NCBI GenBank assembly: GCA_008690995.1
Contig: VRMN01000022.1
Span: forward strand, 1-64,000
Direction of reading: 5' to 3'
Length of the DNA: 64,000 bases
DNA from: Porphyridium purpureum
Taxonomy: Eukaryota > Rhodophyta > Bangiophyceae > Porphyridiales > Porphyridiaceae
Positions within the stretch are counted from its first letter, which is position 1; the number at the start of each line of letters is the position of its first letter. The translations under genes and the position numbers were made by a program. The notes beneath the pieces were generated by a model that worked only from the letters and a program-made list of their open reading frames with translations, did not search any database and was not told the DNA's origin. Shown here piece by piece: positions 29,695 through 41,716 of this stretch.

Positions 29695-32600
29695 TCTCCC
29701 CCCCTCTTGACTCGACGTCTCGGCGAGACTCCAAACTAAGTTGCATTCTTGGCTCGAGGAACCCGCGCTCCGGGAGAAAACCTCTGCCTAGCAAACTTCT
29801 CACAGTACCCAAGTCATTCAGAGTCAGACTCTTCGATAATTTTCAACAAGTCGGGCTCAGAATCGGACGCCGGCATTTCGTCGGGTACTTCTTCATCATT
29901 TTCCCCTGCCATGTATTCTTCGCGTCCATAGTATGGCCTCAGATGCTGGATCGGAAAAACATCATGACAAGCCACACCCTCGGGCAAAATCACTCGGTAA
30001 GCATGCGAGCTTACCTTCTCAATGACAGGCACCGGACCAAGAAACTTTGGTGCCGCCAAATCACTCTTGTTCGGCCGCATTTGCGGCGCCGTGACCAACA
30101 CTTGATCACCAACTTGAAACTCCCGGGCATCCTTGCGTCGATCGAAGAACTTCTGCATTCTCCCTTGGGCTTCGATCAAATTGTCGCGGACTTCTTCATG
30201 GACTTTGCACAGGCGAAACCAGTGCTCCGCCATGTCCTTCGTCTGTCCGTCACGCGCAGGCGTCCACCCTTCACTCGGTGGAAACCGAGGATCCCTTCCA
30301 TATACCACTTTGAACGGCGCGAATCCAGTGGCACTGCTTGGTGCAGAGTTGTACGCAAACTCATACAACGGCAAGTCTCGCACCCAGCCACTATTCGTCG
30401 CCATCAACTTGAGCATTTCCCGAATCACGCGGTTCACTCGCTCAGTTTGGCCATCTGTCTGCGGGTGGTTGGCGGTAGACATAGCCAACTTCATACCCAC
30501 CCGCTTGCTCAACTGCTGCCAAAACGTGGACGTAAACAGCGGATCTCGGTCCGATACAATTGACTTGGGGTATCCGAAACGGCTCACGACGTGCTTCACG
30601 AACAAGTCAGCACAACGTTTTGCTGTCAAGTCCTTGCGCGTCGGGATAAACAGCGCCATCTTCGAATATCGATCCACCACAGTCATGATTGCATCACAGC
30701 TGCCTTCGCTCCGAGGCAGCTCCGTCACGAAGTCCATCGAGATGTCGACCCAAGGTCCTTCTGGGATCGACAAGGGCTTCAGCTTTCCAAACGACCGATT
30801 CTCTGACTTTGTCACTTGGCATGCGTGACAAGTCTTCACAAAACGGCTCACGTCTCGCTTCATCTTTGGCCAGTAGAAGCGAGTCATCAAAGACGCATGA
30901 GTTGTGTCCGCTCCACGGTGCCCTGCTGTCGGGATATCGTGGTGGAGTTGCATGACACGCTCTCTGAACTTCCTCGGCACGCAAACGCGATTCCTCAAGT
31001 ACAAGAGCCCAGCTTCGGTTCGAAAACCCTGGTGGGTCGGTAAATCTCCCATCAAAGTACCAAAGTCTGGGTCACTCGAGTACGAACCCACGAATGCCTG
31101 GAAACCCGTACCAAATTCATCACACCGAACTTGGTACTCTAGCGCGTGCAACTCCGGCTTCCTCGACAAAGCATCGGCTACCACGTTCGACTTTCCCTTC
31201 ACATAGTCGATTGTGATATCAAACTCGGCCAAAAAGTCCAACCACCGTGCTTGCCGGCCATTCAGCTCCTTCTGCGTCATCAAATGTTTCAACGCCTCAT
31301 GATCTGTGTGAAGCACAAACTTTGCCCCGTACAGATAAGGTCGAAACTCTCGCAGACAGTGAATGACGGCCATGAGCTCACCTTCATAGCTGCTGTACCT
31401 GGTCTCTCGGTCCAGCAGCTTCCTCGACGTAAACGCGACCGGTCTGCCTTCCTGTGCCAGCCATCCCCCACCGCGACTTCAGAGCGGTCCGTGTACACCT
31501 CAAATGGCTTTTCAGGGTCTGGCAAGGCCAACACCGGCGCTTCCGTCAACATCCCGACAATCTTCTTGAAGGCCGACTTGCCTTCATCTCCCAGTTCGAT
31601 CAGCTGCTTCTTCGACTTTGCGTTCTGCAACAGCGAAGTCAGCGGCGCCACGACGGTAGAGTATCCTTTGACAAACCTGCGAAACCAGTTTGTCATTCCC
31701 AAAAAGGATCTCAACTCCGTCACCGTCTTTGGCACTGGCCAATCTCTCAAAGCTTCCACCTTCCGTGGATCCATCTTCACGCAACCGTTGCCGACAATGT
31801 TCCCCAGGTATTCGACTTCAGAAACGAAAAAGCTGCACTTCTTGCGCTTCAAACGATACCCTGCCTTTTGCAAGCGCGACAACACTTCCTTCAGGACCTC
31901 GCCGTGCGACTGCCTATCCTTGGTAAAGACCAAAATATCGTCCAAGTAGACAATGACGGTCTTGTCCAGCAGATCTGCAAACAGCTCGTTCATGGCCCTC
32001 TGAAAAGTTGCCGGCGCGTTGCAAAGACCAAACGGCATCACACGGAACTCGAACTGTCCGTACCTGGTCTGGAACGCGGTCTTCGGCACGTCCTCTCTCC
32101 GAACACGCAACTGGTGGTATCCCGATGCCAAATCCAACTTTGAGAAACAGTGAGCTGCGCCCAGTCGATCCAGCAACTCATCCATGTTCGGCAACGGATA
32201 CCGGTCCTTCACAGTTGCGTCGTTCAACGCCCGATAATCAACGCACATCCTCATGCTGCCGTCTTTCTTCTTCACGAACAGCACGGGTGCTCCAAACGGG
32301 CTCTGACTCGGCTGGACGAATCCTTTGTCCAGCAAGTCATCCAAAGTCTCTCGGAGGACTTTCAACTCCGCAGGGCTCAGTCGGTAGACCCTGCCCACTC
32401 TCACAGGCTTCTCATCTTTCAGCCTAATCACATGCTCCACTGTTCGGCTCTCAGGCAGCCCACGTGGCTCCTCGAACAGATTTTCGAAATCCTTGAGCAT
32501 CTTTCTCACAGAGTCAGCTTCTTTGCGCTCCACTGAACAGGGCTTCTCCCTTCCTTTCAGCACGCCGAGGTAGCACTCTTCTACCTCCTGACTCTTCAAC

Positions 32601-34562
32601 AGCCGACGGAGCTCTTTCCGTGGCACCAGCATCTGCGTCATGCTCCAGGCCTTTTTCTCTCCGTAGGCCAACATGCCAGACTGCCAATCAATCACTGGGT
32701 TCTCCCGCTTCAGCCACTCCATGCCCAAGATTGCGTCTTGTCCCGCAATCCGGCAAATGGCAAAGGTAGCGGTCCCTGAGTACCCATCGCTCAGTTCAAA
32801 CTTGACATTGGAAACTTCTCCGGCTGTTTCCAATACAGACCCATCCGCTAGGGTCACATGATCTCTCTTCCACGACGCCTTCTGCTTCAGGCCGTCGGAT
32901 TTCTGCACAAAGTCCACGCTCATGAAGTTGTCCGTCGCGCCACTGTCAATCAAAAACGTGGCCTCTCCGTCGGACTTGTGCACTTTTCCTCGAACTCGAA
33001 GAAGCATGGCAGCTCCCATCCCTCCAAGTTCCTTGATCACGGGCTGATTTGCGCTCGAGTTTCGCCCACAAGGTGTCGGACAGCCAGACCTTGGCTTACC
33101 AAGGCCACCACAGCGGTCTTCATTACCGCCCCTAGAGGTCTCGTAACGTGTGCGAGCCTCCTTTCCCTCTGACTGTCCGAGGAACCTCTCTACTCGAGCT
33201 CCTCGTTTTTTGACTCCAGCGAGTCTCCCTCCAGCTGCTGGATAGTCTTCCTTGCCTCGGGACACTTCCTCGCGATGTGTCCCGGCCTTCCACAATTCCA
33301 GCATTTGAGCTCGCTTCGAACACGCCTCTGACCCTGCACATGTCCCAGCTCCATCGGGACGGGTCCTTCCTGCGCTGCACGACCGAAAAATGGCGTCCTC
33401 ACACTTGAATCACGCACGCCGCGGGTCGCATGAATGGCGTCGTCCACGACCACCGCCACCTGCGCAGCCTCCGCAAACGTGCTCACTCCTCGCTTGTACA
33501 CTTCTAAGCGGACCTCGGGCTTCAGACCCCTCACAAAGCGGTCCATCATTTCTGCGTCCGACAAGTCCGGAATCACAAGTGCCGCGTCCTGAAAAGCCGC
33601 CACATACGCATGGGCCGGGCCTTTCTGCGAAAGACGCGTCAACTTGTCCCTTGCACGCCTGATCGAATCCTGCGGCGTGAACCGAGCACTCACGAGGGCA
33701 GCAAAATCATTCCACGTCGTGGGGATCTCCTGCGGGTAGCGCTCGCAATTCAGAACCCACCAATGAAGCGCCTCTCCCTCGAAATAGTCTGATGCCAGGT
33801 CTACTGCACGCCTCTCCGCAAGCAGACGTTTCTCCAAATCGTCCGGGTGGATGCTCTCCAACAGCCGGCCCAAGATCTTCTTTCTCGCCTGGAACAACCA
33901 CGTCTTCACAACCAGAAGGTCACGCTTCCCGTCGAACCTCATCTGACGGGCCTCCTTCGGGCCACGTGGTCCCAGCGTCTCCGAATCAATCTCCATGCTT
34001 TCTGGACACAAGCACGCTCAACGATCACGACAACTCGAACAGCAAGCCTCCGATGCTCACTTTCTCCAACAGCTGCGCGCACCACGAACGGGCTCGGTCG
34101 CCCTCACGAACACAAACCGACACACGAAGCTGTCCTCTCACGCACACACACGCACAGCAATCTTCTCACGCACACACAACAAAGCACACAGCAATCCTCC
34201 TCTGTTGCGCTGGATGGGGAGCGGCCCGGGCCTTTGCACTGGGGCGGGGATTATAGATGCGATCTTGTATGGAGGTGTTCGGCGCCTACCTTCGCAAAGG
34301 TGGTCGTGCGACACTAGGATGAATCCTAGTGAAGGCTGACCGTTACGGCTCTTGCCTACTAATACGTGCTAAGGCAGAGAGCGAGTCCGCCGTCAAGGCC
34401 TAGGCCTATCGTACAGCCAAGACTGAGACCCGCTCCACCCGTCGCACCCTCCGGATCGACTTACTCGAACCCCCTTACCCGCAGACTCTCCCACCCAGGC
34501 AACCCCAGAGAAACTCTAAGAGAACCTTAGAGCAACCCCAGGTAACCAGCGATGATACCAAA

Positions 34563-34851
34563 TGTTACCAATGCTGTGCCTTTTTCTCTCTCTCTTCTTC
34601 TTCTTTTTCCGAGCAAGACCTGACCGGCTAGTCCGGGCAGGCGCGTCGCCTTTTTATACCCTTACTTCCGCTAGGGACAGCAAGGCGCCAAGAGAAATGA
34701 CAATGCAAATCATTGGCATTTCTGCGCGCGTCTAGAAGGTTCTGGAACCTCTAGAAGCTTCTAGAAACGGTTCAACGGTCTACCGGTTTAACGGCTTACC
34801 GGTTTTGGATTAACCGAACCGTTCTAGGTGACTGGGGTCGAACGGATAACA
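34563..34851 (-). repeat. 5' LTR of the gypsy element
   Basis: This LTR drives the element. On the minus strand it reads from the upstream end at 34851: repeated ACCGGT/AACCG-rich sequence, two GAA/TTC triplet arrays, an octamer-like ATTTGCAT, then a TATA-like TATAAAAA at 34651-34658. Confidence 0.95.
34734..34767 (-). promoter_or_regulatory. Two perfect heat-shock-element triplets in the gypsy LTR promoter
   Basis: AGAAGGTTCTGGAAC (34734-34748) and AGAAGCTTCTAGAAA (34753-34767) each match nGAAnnTTCnnGAAn, the binding site for trimeric heat-shock factor. They lie about 76-109 bases upstream of the LTR TATA box in element orientation, a classical promoter distance. The same pair is in the 3' LTR at 29577-29610. 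Function is inferred from the motif. Confidence 0.7.
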
Positions 34852-36089
34852 CCGGAAGCCGCGTGTCCAGTTGTTCGGACTATGCTTGATCTCCGTGTCC
34901 GAATGTGCATGCCCCAAACGGCCTCTAGCTTTGAGTATAAAATGGCGGCGTGCCCTTTCTCGTAGAGCGCCGAAAGCTTGAAAACAGGCAGAGAAGATTG
35001 GGAAAAGTGTGTGTGTCATGCAGCTTATTTCACAAAAGTGTAAAGTTACGTTGGTGCTCACGTGACGGGAAAAGCGAGAATTCGGCCTTTGTGACGAGAT
35101 GCTTGGGCCGATAATCTCTCGCACGCGAGCTTGGCACGCTCGAGATGTATAAAAAGAAGACTTCCATGGGTCAATTTAGCGACCGCAAGGGCGTCAAGTT
35201 TGCGGAGCTCGGTTGCAGCATGAGAATCAGGTCCTTGGGAAGCGAGCGGTAGATAGGAGAATTACGAGAATTGTGCTGAAGCATGGGCGACAGCAAGGGC
35301 ACGTACGACCGTCATAGTGACTTTAAAGATGGCTACTAGGAGGAGAGCTGCAATCTAGTGGAGCAACTTGCGGCGGATTGAGCCGCACAAGAAGAGTCGC
35401 CGAGGAGCCGGCATGGCCGGCGACCGGAGCTCTCTAGCGACCAGCGCATGGATATAAAAACGTGCGTTGGTAGAATAGCATCCCGGGCAAGAAAAGTAGA
35501 AGAGAAAAGAAGGGATCTGTTTCTCAGTTCTTGGGGAATGAAAAGGGAAAAAGGGGTTTAGAACAAGAGAAACCGAGAACGTCTCGGGGCCTCAACATTG
35601 GTACATTGCCATCGCTACGCGTACTCTTCTAATTTGTGCAGTTCTTTTAATGTACTCAGGCAAGTCATGGAGCTTGAAAGATTTGCTCGGTGGAAGAATG
35701 GGAAAACTTCGAGCCCAAAAAAGCAGAGAGAGTTTAGTATCGGTGGTGGAGAGCAAACTTAATGCTGCATACGAGAAGAGGTTTATCAAGCAATGTCCTT
35801 TTAGGCGGAGCGGGGCTCGAACAGGTATCCTTCCAAGTTTGCCGCCCTTCTTAATTTCTCATTACATTTCATGGGTGTTCAGTGTTTTGACGCGATGCTT
35901 GCTTGATCTGGTCTATCTTGTTGGAATTGTTTGAAGTTGGGCAACAGTGCAATCCGTAGACTTTACGTACACAACGCCACGATCTTGCTGCGATCGGGTG
36001 TAGGTGCAAGTTCGTGTTTGTGAGGGTTTGGGTGTTGACCCTTCGAGCGCAAAAGGTATTGAAACCTTTGTAATTTTCGGAGTGAGTTA

Positions 36090-36992
36090 TCAAGAGCGAA
36101 GCAGCGCAATTTGGCGTTCCTGGCTCGTTATCGGCTGGCCAGGGTGCGGGGTAGACGAGCAGAATGACAAGTAAATTATTTGCAGCTTGACCTTTTGCTC
36201 TGATTTTACTCGGTAGAGATGTGGATTCACAAACACGAATTTGGTGAAGAAATTCAGTTTTCTCCAGGCCTGGATTGAGTTCTTCAGACAGTTGCGCATT
36301 CTGCTTCTGCATCTGTCGCAAGGAAAGGCTGCAACATTAAGGGACTCTTTGAAACCCGCAGCCCTTCTGAACGTGAACAGAATTCTGACGACGCGATCGG
36401 AACGTGGGGGAAAGAATAAAGATAATGGTCGTGTTTTGCGGCGATGATAGCTTGAGAGACGCACTTGGCAGGTCAGCGAGCAAAAGTCATACAAATTGAC
36501 AAGTGGAATATCTTCAACATCCTCACGCTGCCTTGTACACATACGCAAAGACGCTCCAGCACGTGCTGAATGGGTGGCCAAAATTGGGAAGTCTATAGTG
36601 CAATAGCATTTTCGTTCAAAACTGTGGCCACTAGGCTGTATTAGGGCCGACCGTCTTCTTCTCTCGCTCAGAGTAGCAAATGATAGCAGCCCATGGGAAT
36701 AGCTCGTGTCATGCAACGGGTACGTCTGCGTGTACATGTCACAAGACCGATACATTGCGCTCCTTGATTGAGTCTCCCGGGCATACGCCCGGGGCCACTT
36801 TGATGTGATTTTATGTCCATGCTTCAGGGCTTTAGAGACAACATGTCGACGTCCTAGTCCAGAAGTTCTTTCTATTTGGCGTTTTCCTCCGCATCTTCTC
36901 TCAATTCTTTCGTTCCGACAGGCGGACAAGAGTTCTTGTACTTCCGCTGGAGCGATCGCTCCTTGTATGTGCATCACTAGACAGACCACCAC
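36090..36992 (-). CDS. Hypothetical protein, doubtful
   Basis: A 300-residue open frame in a region of moderate GC, longer than chance would readily give there. The product would be basic and Cys/Arg/Ser-rich with scattered Cys pairs (FPCDRCRSRMRNC), no signal peptide, no clear hydrophobic segment and no family I know. Composition looks more like translated non-coding DNA than like the host proteins here. It is listed because length alone makes it worth a check against transcripts. Confidence 0.25.
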   Translation of the reverse strand: MVVCLVMHIQGAIAPAEVQELLSACRNERIERRCGGKRQIERTSGLGRRHVVSKALKHGHKITSKWPRAYARETQSRSAMYRSCDMYTQTYPLHDTSYSHGLLSFATLSERRRRSALIQPSGHSFERKCYCTIDFPILATHSARAGASLRMCTRQREDVEDIPLVNLYDFCSLTCQVRLSSYHRRKTRPLSLFFPPRSDRVVRILFTFRRAAGFKESLNVAAFPCDRCRSRMRNCLKNSIQAWRKLNFFTKFVFVNPHLYRVKSEQKVKLQIIYLSFCSSTPHPGQPITSQERQIALLRS

Positions 36993-37383
36993 TCAAAAAC
37001 GGTGCACGCCATAACTTTTGACAGGTTTGCTCTGACATCTCCATGTGCGTCTTTTTGCCTCTTCTAGGCTCCAATGATTCCTATGGATGTATGGTGTGCC
37101 CGAACGTTGATTCTTTTGTATTTAAATTATCAGCCCGGTCTCAAGTTTATTTGTCAGCGGCTCCTCGCTGACAATATCCGCATTCGTAGATCATTTCTGT
37201 GAAAGATTCAAGAGGCCCGGACCCACAGGTGTCGCCGCCCAACTGTACACGAACGCCGTCGTACCGAAAACCTTCTTCTCATAGTTATACCTATTATTCC
37301 TGACATTCAATCCTAAAGCCTCTATCTGTTCAAAAGACCGGTAAGCTCAGCTCCGCCCAGCTCCGCCCAGCTGGGCTAGTACC

Positions 37384-37863
37384 TCATGTAGAGCAGCCGC
37401 GAAGGCCGGAACCATCGCATATCTCCGCGTGACGGTCGGGTCGCGTCGTTCTCGTCCCAGTCACCGGTCGCACCGTCCCTTTCCTAGTCAGTAGCTCGTG
37501 CATTCGCTCACACCCCCTCGAGAACGCTTGATCGGGCGAGTTCGTTTCCTCAACAATTTCCTGTCTATCTGCCGTGCACTGGCTCCCTTTGTGAAAAAAA
37601 TATTGCGCGTGAGCCGACCGAATCGCATCTACAACCGATTCCAAGCCTGCGACGTCATGATTCATTTCTTCGCTTCGTGTTTTGAAATTCCTCTGGCTGT
37701 CCGCGGCGTAGATCTGAAACGTCTCCACCGTTGTTGAAATGCACGTGTCCTTCTTTTGGTTGTTTACACCTCCAAGCAAGGGGTCTGCCCGAACGGGAGG
37801 TGTGCTATTGCTTGGTTCGGCTCCAGGCGCGAGGTCTGCTCGAACGGGAGCCTGTTTCTCCAA
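37384..37863 (-). CDS. Hypothetical protein, doubtful
   Basis: This frame has 159 residues. The N-terminus repeats a PVRAD motif (APVRADLAPG, PPVRADPLLG), followed by a helical region with plausible heptads (SEEMNHDVAGLESVVDAIRS). No family is recognised. Amino-acid usage is more protein-like than that of the frame at 36090-36992, but nothing else supports it. Confidence 0.3.
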   Translation of the reverse strand: MEKQAPVRADLAPGAEPSNSTPPVRADPLLGGVNNQKKDTCISTTVETFQIYAADSQRNFKTRSEEMNHDVAGLESVVDAIRSAHAQYFFHKGSQCTADRQEIVEETNSPDQAFSRGCERMHELLTRKGTVRPVTGTRTTRPDRHAEICDGSGLRGCST

Positions 37864-38705
37864 GGGTCGCAGAGAGACGTTGCACTACCGAGTAGCTCTA
37901 CTCCAGGCAATGCTGCGAATTACCACACCTCTTCTTGTTTTTACAAACTTCTTCCTTGTTGTTCTTCTTTTTATTCTTTTTTCACAGCTGTGGTGTTCCA
38001 CAAGCGGCCCTTGTTTTATACCCGACGGCACTGCCGCACACATATGTGTAGATTGCACTATCTTCCTGGAGGACACGCATGCACGCGAATCAGCCCTGTT
38101 CTGACATGCGATCTTGCCCTGCTGATACGTTGGGTCATGTTCAAGTTAGTCTGAGAAGTGCGGGCGCGACTGCTTCTATGGATTTGGCTCAAAGGTACAG
38201 CCTGGCTATGACGTGCGTTCTGACAAAGTGTTGTGAGTATTTTCGACAACCGTGCGGACGTACACGAGACTGAATGATTGACTTTCTTTTGTTTTAATTG
38301 GTCTCCCGAAAAGCGCGCTCATTGATTGGTGGCATGAGACGATTCCTGTTCCCTCGAAAACGACAACACCTTCAAAGCCAACATTTATTTGCGCACACAT
38401 AACCCATTCTGCCTCCTCTTTCTTCCTTCCAAAGAGATATTCGCACATGACCAGCAAGAGGACGGCACCGCGAGAACAAACGTATCATTCAATCACCTTG
38501 GACGCGCCGCCCGTGGACGTGGGCGTGTCGAACCACTTTTTAATTATCCTACACAAGCTAAACTGTGCTGTCTTTCACACCGCAGCATGAACATTGCCTG
38601 ATGCCTCTGTCTCCCACCGCCCAAAACCTTTCTGTGGTTTTTCTTGATGCAGGTTTTCGGGTGTAGCGCAGACGGCAGCCGATGTAGAACCCATGCTACT
38701 CAGAC

Positions 38706-41150
38706 ATGACGCGAATGCGATGGAGTCCACGCATGCTGCGACCGCGCAGGCTTCAGGACCACCTCGACGCATGGCGCGACAGCGGCGGTCAGAATTTGGC
38801 ACGGAGGCTGCATGGTTGCGTCCTCCTGCGGGCGACTGGTAAGCCATCGCTGCGAACCAGCTTGCGCCAGGCGGCGGTCCGTCGTCGGGTGGCGTCGTGC
38901 TCTCGATCGTCGTTCCCATTTCGTGATGGCGAAGAAGCGCCGCGCTTAAGCTCGCATGGCGCCGCAATGCTGCGCGTCGGGGACGAATCGGACTTCTTCT
39001 CCAATGAACCGCTGAGCAGCGACGACGAGACGAGCAAAGGCGCCGAAGGGAAGAGTACGGACGACGACACTGACACTGATCGAGATGATCATCGAGACAG
39101 TGACGGTAACGATGAGTATGAAAGCCAGGACGACAGCGCCGTTCAAGATGGCTTCTATCCTGAACACGATGGCGACATTGGTCGTGCTAGACGTCAGGCC
39201 CGCTTTGAGCGGTTATGCACATTTGGCGAAGAGCCTCGATACTCACTCAGCGAACCGCGAGTGAGCACCGAGCGCTTTCAAAGTGTGCTGGAAGCCGCCG
39301 AGCTCATTTCTACCAACAGGATTGCATGGTACGATTCTGTTCTGAACTTGATACGCAGCGATGACCAGGATCTTGGCTCGCGTGACCGCCTGTGGCTTGC
39401 ATTGCGCGTACTCCAGAGAGCGCGCGCTCGAGCGGACGCGGAGGGTGAACCGTTGGGGATCCATGCTCACGTTATCCTATCCTTGCGGAAGCTTTGCGAG
39501 CCGTTTCGCAAGACCAACTTTCTTCTGGCCGTCAAGCGATTGCTCGAGCGCCACGGCGAGCTGCCCACAGCCCAAGTATACAAAGGGTTAATGCGCTACT
39601 TTGTGCTCTGCGACCGAGTTCAGCTGGTACGTGATATGCTGCACGATATGCAGCGCGTGATTCAAACGATTGATGCGAATTCGTTTACGATGCCCATGAA
39701 AGGCTTCATGTTTCTGAACAACAAAAGTTCAGCGGCGCAAATTTGGAGACAATTCCGTGCGCCGGCATTTGCTGACGTCGAGCCCGACCTCCGGCTCCTC
39801 CAGTGCGGGTGCAGGCTCTTGAGCTGGGGTTATCTAGACGATGTCAGTGAGAACGCCCTGTGGATTTCCATGCAGTTCTACAAGCGCGAGATCAAACCTC
39901 GTGCAAGTGACCTGCGCCACTTAGCCAAGGCGCGGATACGTGTGGGCGACTTTCGCGGTGCGCGTACAAGTTTGCGTTGGCTCTGCAAAAAGTGGTACAT
40001 TGCTTTTGACGCAGGTCTGGTGCACGATTTCATCACTAAGTGCCATGAGCTGGAGCAGTGGCACGAGATCGTGATCTTGGTCGATCAGGTGCTGACCCAC
40101 ATCCAGCGGGTGGGTGGCGACTTTGATGTAAAGCTGGATCTGCTGCGTCGATGCCTCAGTGAGTTAGCGCTCGCCGCATGGAAGAGCCGCATCGATATTG
40201 GCCGCGCCGCGGCCTTGTCATACCGTCTTGTGGAGAAACAAAGAACGCTCGACAGGACGATGCTCAGCCACGTCGTGTATCTGAACGCACTGGAGGAAGG
40301 AAGAATGGTTGTTGCGATGCGCGTGGCCAAAAAAAATGCACAGAAGCCCGCTGCGCGTAACCGCACGTTGTATGCGTTTGCTTACGAAGCTATTGTACAA
40401 AAGTTGGTGCTCAAGTCGGTCTCGGACAAGTTGATTAAGCTCCTTCCTCGCAAGGGCTGGCTCGCAAAGCGCCCACAGGACACCGATGACTTTGCATATA
40501 TTGCAGTGAATCTGATCATGGCGCTTGGACAGTTTGGCTTACTCCGTATCGCGACTTCAATCTTCAACGCGTGGACGATGAACAATGAGTCGGTCGTGAA
40601 CGTGGAGGTGTGGAGCGCGTACATGTACGTGGTGGCCGCGACGGGACAATTAAAGCCCGCGCTTGCGATCTTTCGTGAGCTTTATGATCATTATGGCACT
40701 TCGCTCGATGACATGCCACACTATCTGTTGGCAGTGACTGTGCTGCGTGGCAGCAAACAAGGCGCGCTTCCGACAGAGCTTGCGGCTGAGATGCTTGACT
40801 ACATCGACCAGCACTTGAGGAAACCAGACGCACAGCCGAAAGTGCGTCTTCGCCAAGCCGAGTATGATGACCTGTTTGAGCGCCAGGTCGAAAACGTGAC
40901 CACTCGGGACCAGGATGGTCTCGGCCCTACAGTCATGGTCGGGCCATTTCGGCCTTATTCTTCGCGGATCAGGCTGCTTGCCGAAGAGATTCGAACCATT
41001 CTCTCTCAGCAAAGATGCGCTGAGAAGGCCGCCATTCAAGCAGAGGTGCCAGTATCTAACGCTTCGGTCCCGGCTGCACTGCACTCGCCGTCCATGTCAT
41101 TTTCTGACTTTGTGTCTGCATTCGAACCGGTCCCACGTGCGCAACGATGA
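38706..41150 (+). CDS. PPR-like helical-repeat protein 1
   Basis: This protein has 814 residues. The Arg-rich, acid-free N-terminus (MTRMRWSPRMLRPRRLQ...) looks like an organelle presequence, followed by a very acidic linker (about 105-155), then about 600 residues of paired helices at a spacing of roughly 35-38. Units such as AQVYKGLMRYFVLCDRVQLV and WSAYMYVVAATGQLKPALAI have the pentatricopeptide look (small residues at helix contacts, Ala/Leu pattern), but the consensus is loose. It aligns by eye with the next two genes, including a C-terminal block (AIFRELYDHYG...AAEMLDYIDQHL) shared with the third. Probable role: organellar RNA binding, by analogy with PPR proteins. It is the first of three same-strand paralogues. 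Confidence 0.75.
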   Translation: MTRMRWSPRMLRPRRLQDHLDAWRDSGGQNLARRLHGCVLLRATGKPSLRTSLRQAAVRRRVASCSRSSFPFRDGEEAPRLSSHGAAMLRVGDESDFFSNEPLSSDDETSKGAEGKSTDDDTDTDRDDHRDSDGNDEYESQDDSAVQDGFYPEHDGDIGRARRQARFERLCTFGEEPRYSLSEPRVSTERFQSVLEAAELISTNRIAWYDSVLNLIRSDDQDLGSRDRLWLALRVLQRARARADAEGEPLGIHAHVILSLRKLCEPFRKTNFLLAVKRLLERHGELPTAQVYKGLMRYFVLCDRVQLVRDMLHDMQRVIQTIDANSFTMPMKGFMFLNNKSSAAQIWRQFRAPAFADVEPDLRLLQCGCRLLSWGYLDDVSENALWISMQFYKREIKPRASDLRHLAKARIRVGDFRGARTSLRWLCKKWYIAFDAGLVHDFITKCHELEQWHEIVILVDQVLTHIQRVGGDFDVKLDLLRRCLSELALAAWKSRIDIGRAAALSYRLVEKQRTLDRTMLSHVVYLNALEEGRMVVAMRVAKKNAQKPAARNRTLYAFAYEAIVQKLVLKSVSDKLIKLLPRKGWLAKRPQDTDDFAYIAVNLIMALGQFGLLRIATSIFNAWTMNNESVVNVEVWSAYMYVVAATGQLKPALAIFRELYDHYGTSLDDMPHYLLAVTVLRGSKQGALPTELAAEMLDYIDQHLRKPDAQPKVRLRQAEYDDLFERQVENVTTRDQDGLGPTVMVGPFRPYSSRIRLLAEEIRTILSQQRCAEKAAIQAEVPVSNASVPAALHSPSMSFSDFVSAFEPVPRAQR

Positions 41151-41716
41151 GCGCAAGGGCAAGTGCATCGCAATTTGTGGGCCGGAGTTCTGAGAGACGT
41201 GCAATCGGCGCAGCATTAGAGGGCGGTAGCCGCTATGTGCTGACATTCGCCACGCTGCCATCGCATCACCGCTGGATTTTGCATTCCGGCGCCGGTGGCT
41301 CAGAGCGTAAGGAAAATTGGCTGGGCTAGAGCGCATCACGAAAGATCTATTTTCGGGCTCGCGTGCTGGTACTCGAAAGCCGCAATCGCTCCTCTCGGCG
41401 GGGGCCCGGGGCTGCGCGACGGCCGTCGTCACGCTTGCCTTCTACTTTGAACCCATGAGTTTAGCATGCCGCAGCCCTTACGTGTCGCCTCGAGCATCCT
41501 AGACGCCTAACCTTGCGCGCGCACTTCGCGGCGTGTGCTAATCTTCCTGCATAAATCGGTTCCGTACCGAAATCAGTCGGGCTCACACGCTTCCTCCGCG
41601 CGTTTTCCGAGCGGATCCTCGCCGGGCGCAACGCGCGGCAGTTCCACCTTGTGCGCGGCCGACGGCGCGTTCGCGTGGCAGCCACGCACAGATCGTTCAA
41701 CGGTGTGGAACTGCAA

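Larger units (their letters stand above)
29406..34851 (-). mobile_element. Ty3/gypsy LTR retrotransposon, nearly whole
   Basis: The element is 5446 bp, minus strand, with two 289-bp LTRs (TG...CA in element orientation) and the target duplication CCGGA at 29401-29405 and 34852-34856. The primer-binding site TGGTATCATCGCTGG (34546-34560) lies two bases inside the 5' LTR and matches the start of the usual initiator-Met-tRNA site; a polypurine tract (AAGAGGGGGGGAGA, 29695-29708) abuts the 3' LTR. Gag with a CCHC knuckle (about 33.2-34.0 kb) overlaps pol, which runs protease, reverse transcriptase, RNase H, integrase (about 29.8-33.3 kb), the gypsy order. The LTRs look identical, so the insertion is very recent. 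It looks nearly whole, with about one break. Confidence 0.95.
34857..38705. other. 3.8-kb gene-poor region
   Basis: This stretch is lower in GC than the neighbours, with no gene of known family. It contains three TATA-like boxes on the plus strand (near 34938, 35147 and 35453), and two minus-strand open frames described separately. A small tandem AGCTCCGCCC repeat lies near 37349-37375. The promoter of the first PPR-like gene should lie at its right end. Confidence 0.5.

Noticed and set aside
35800-35835. tRNA-like GGGGCTCGAACAGG
   Set aside because: No acceptor stem or anticodon arm could be paired around it.
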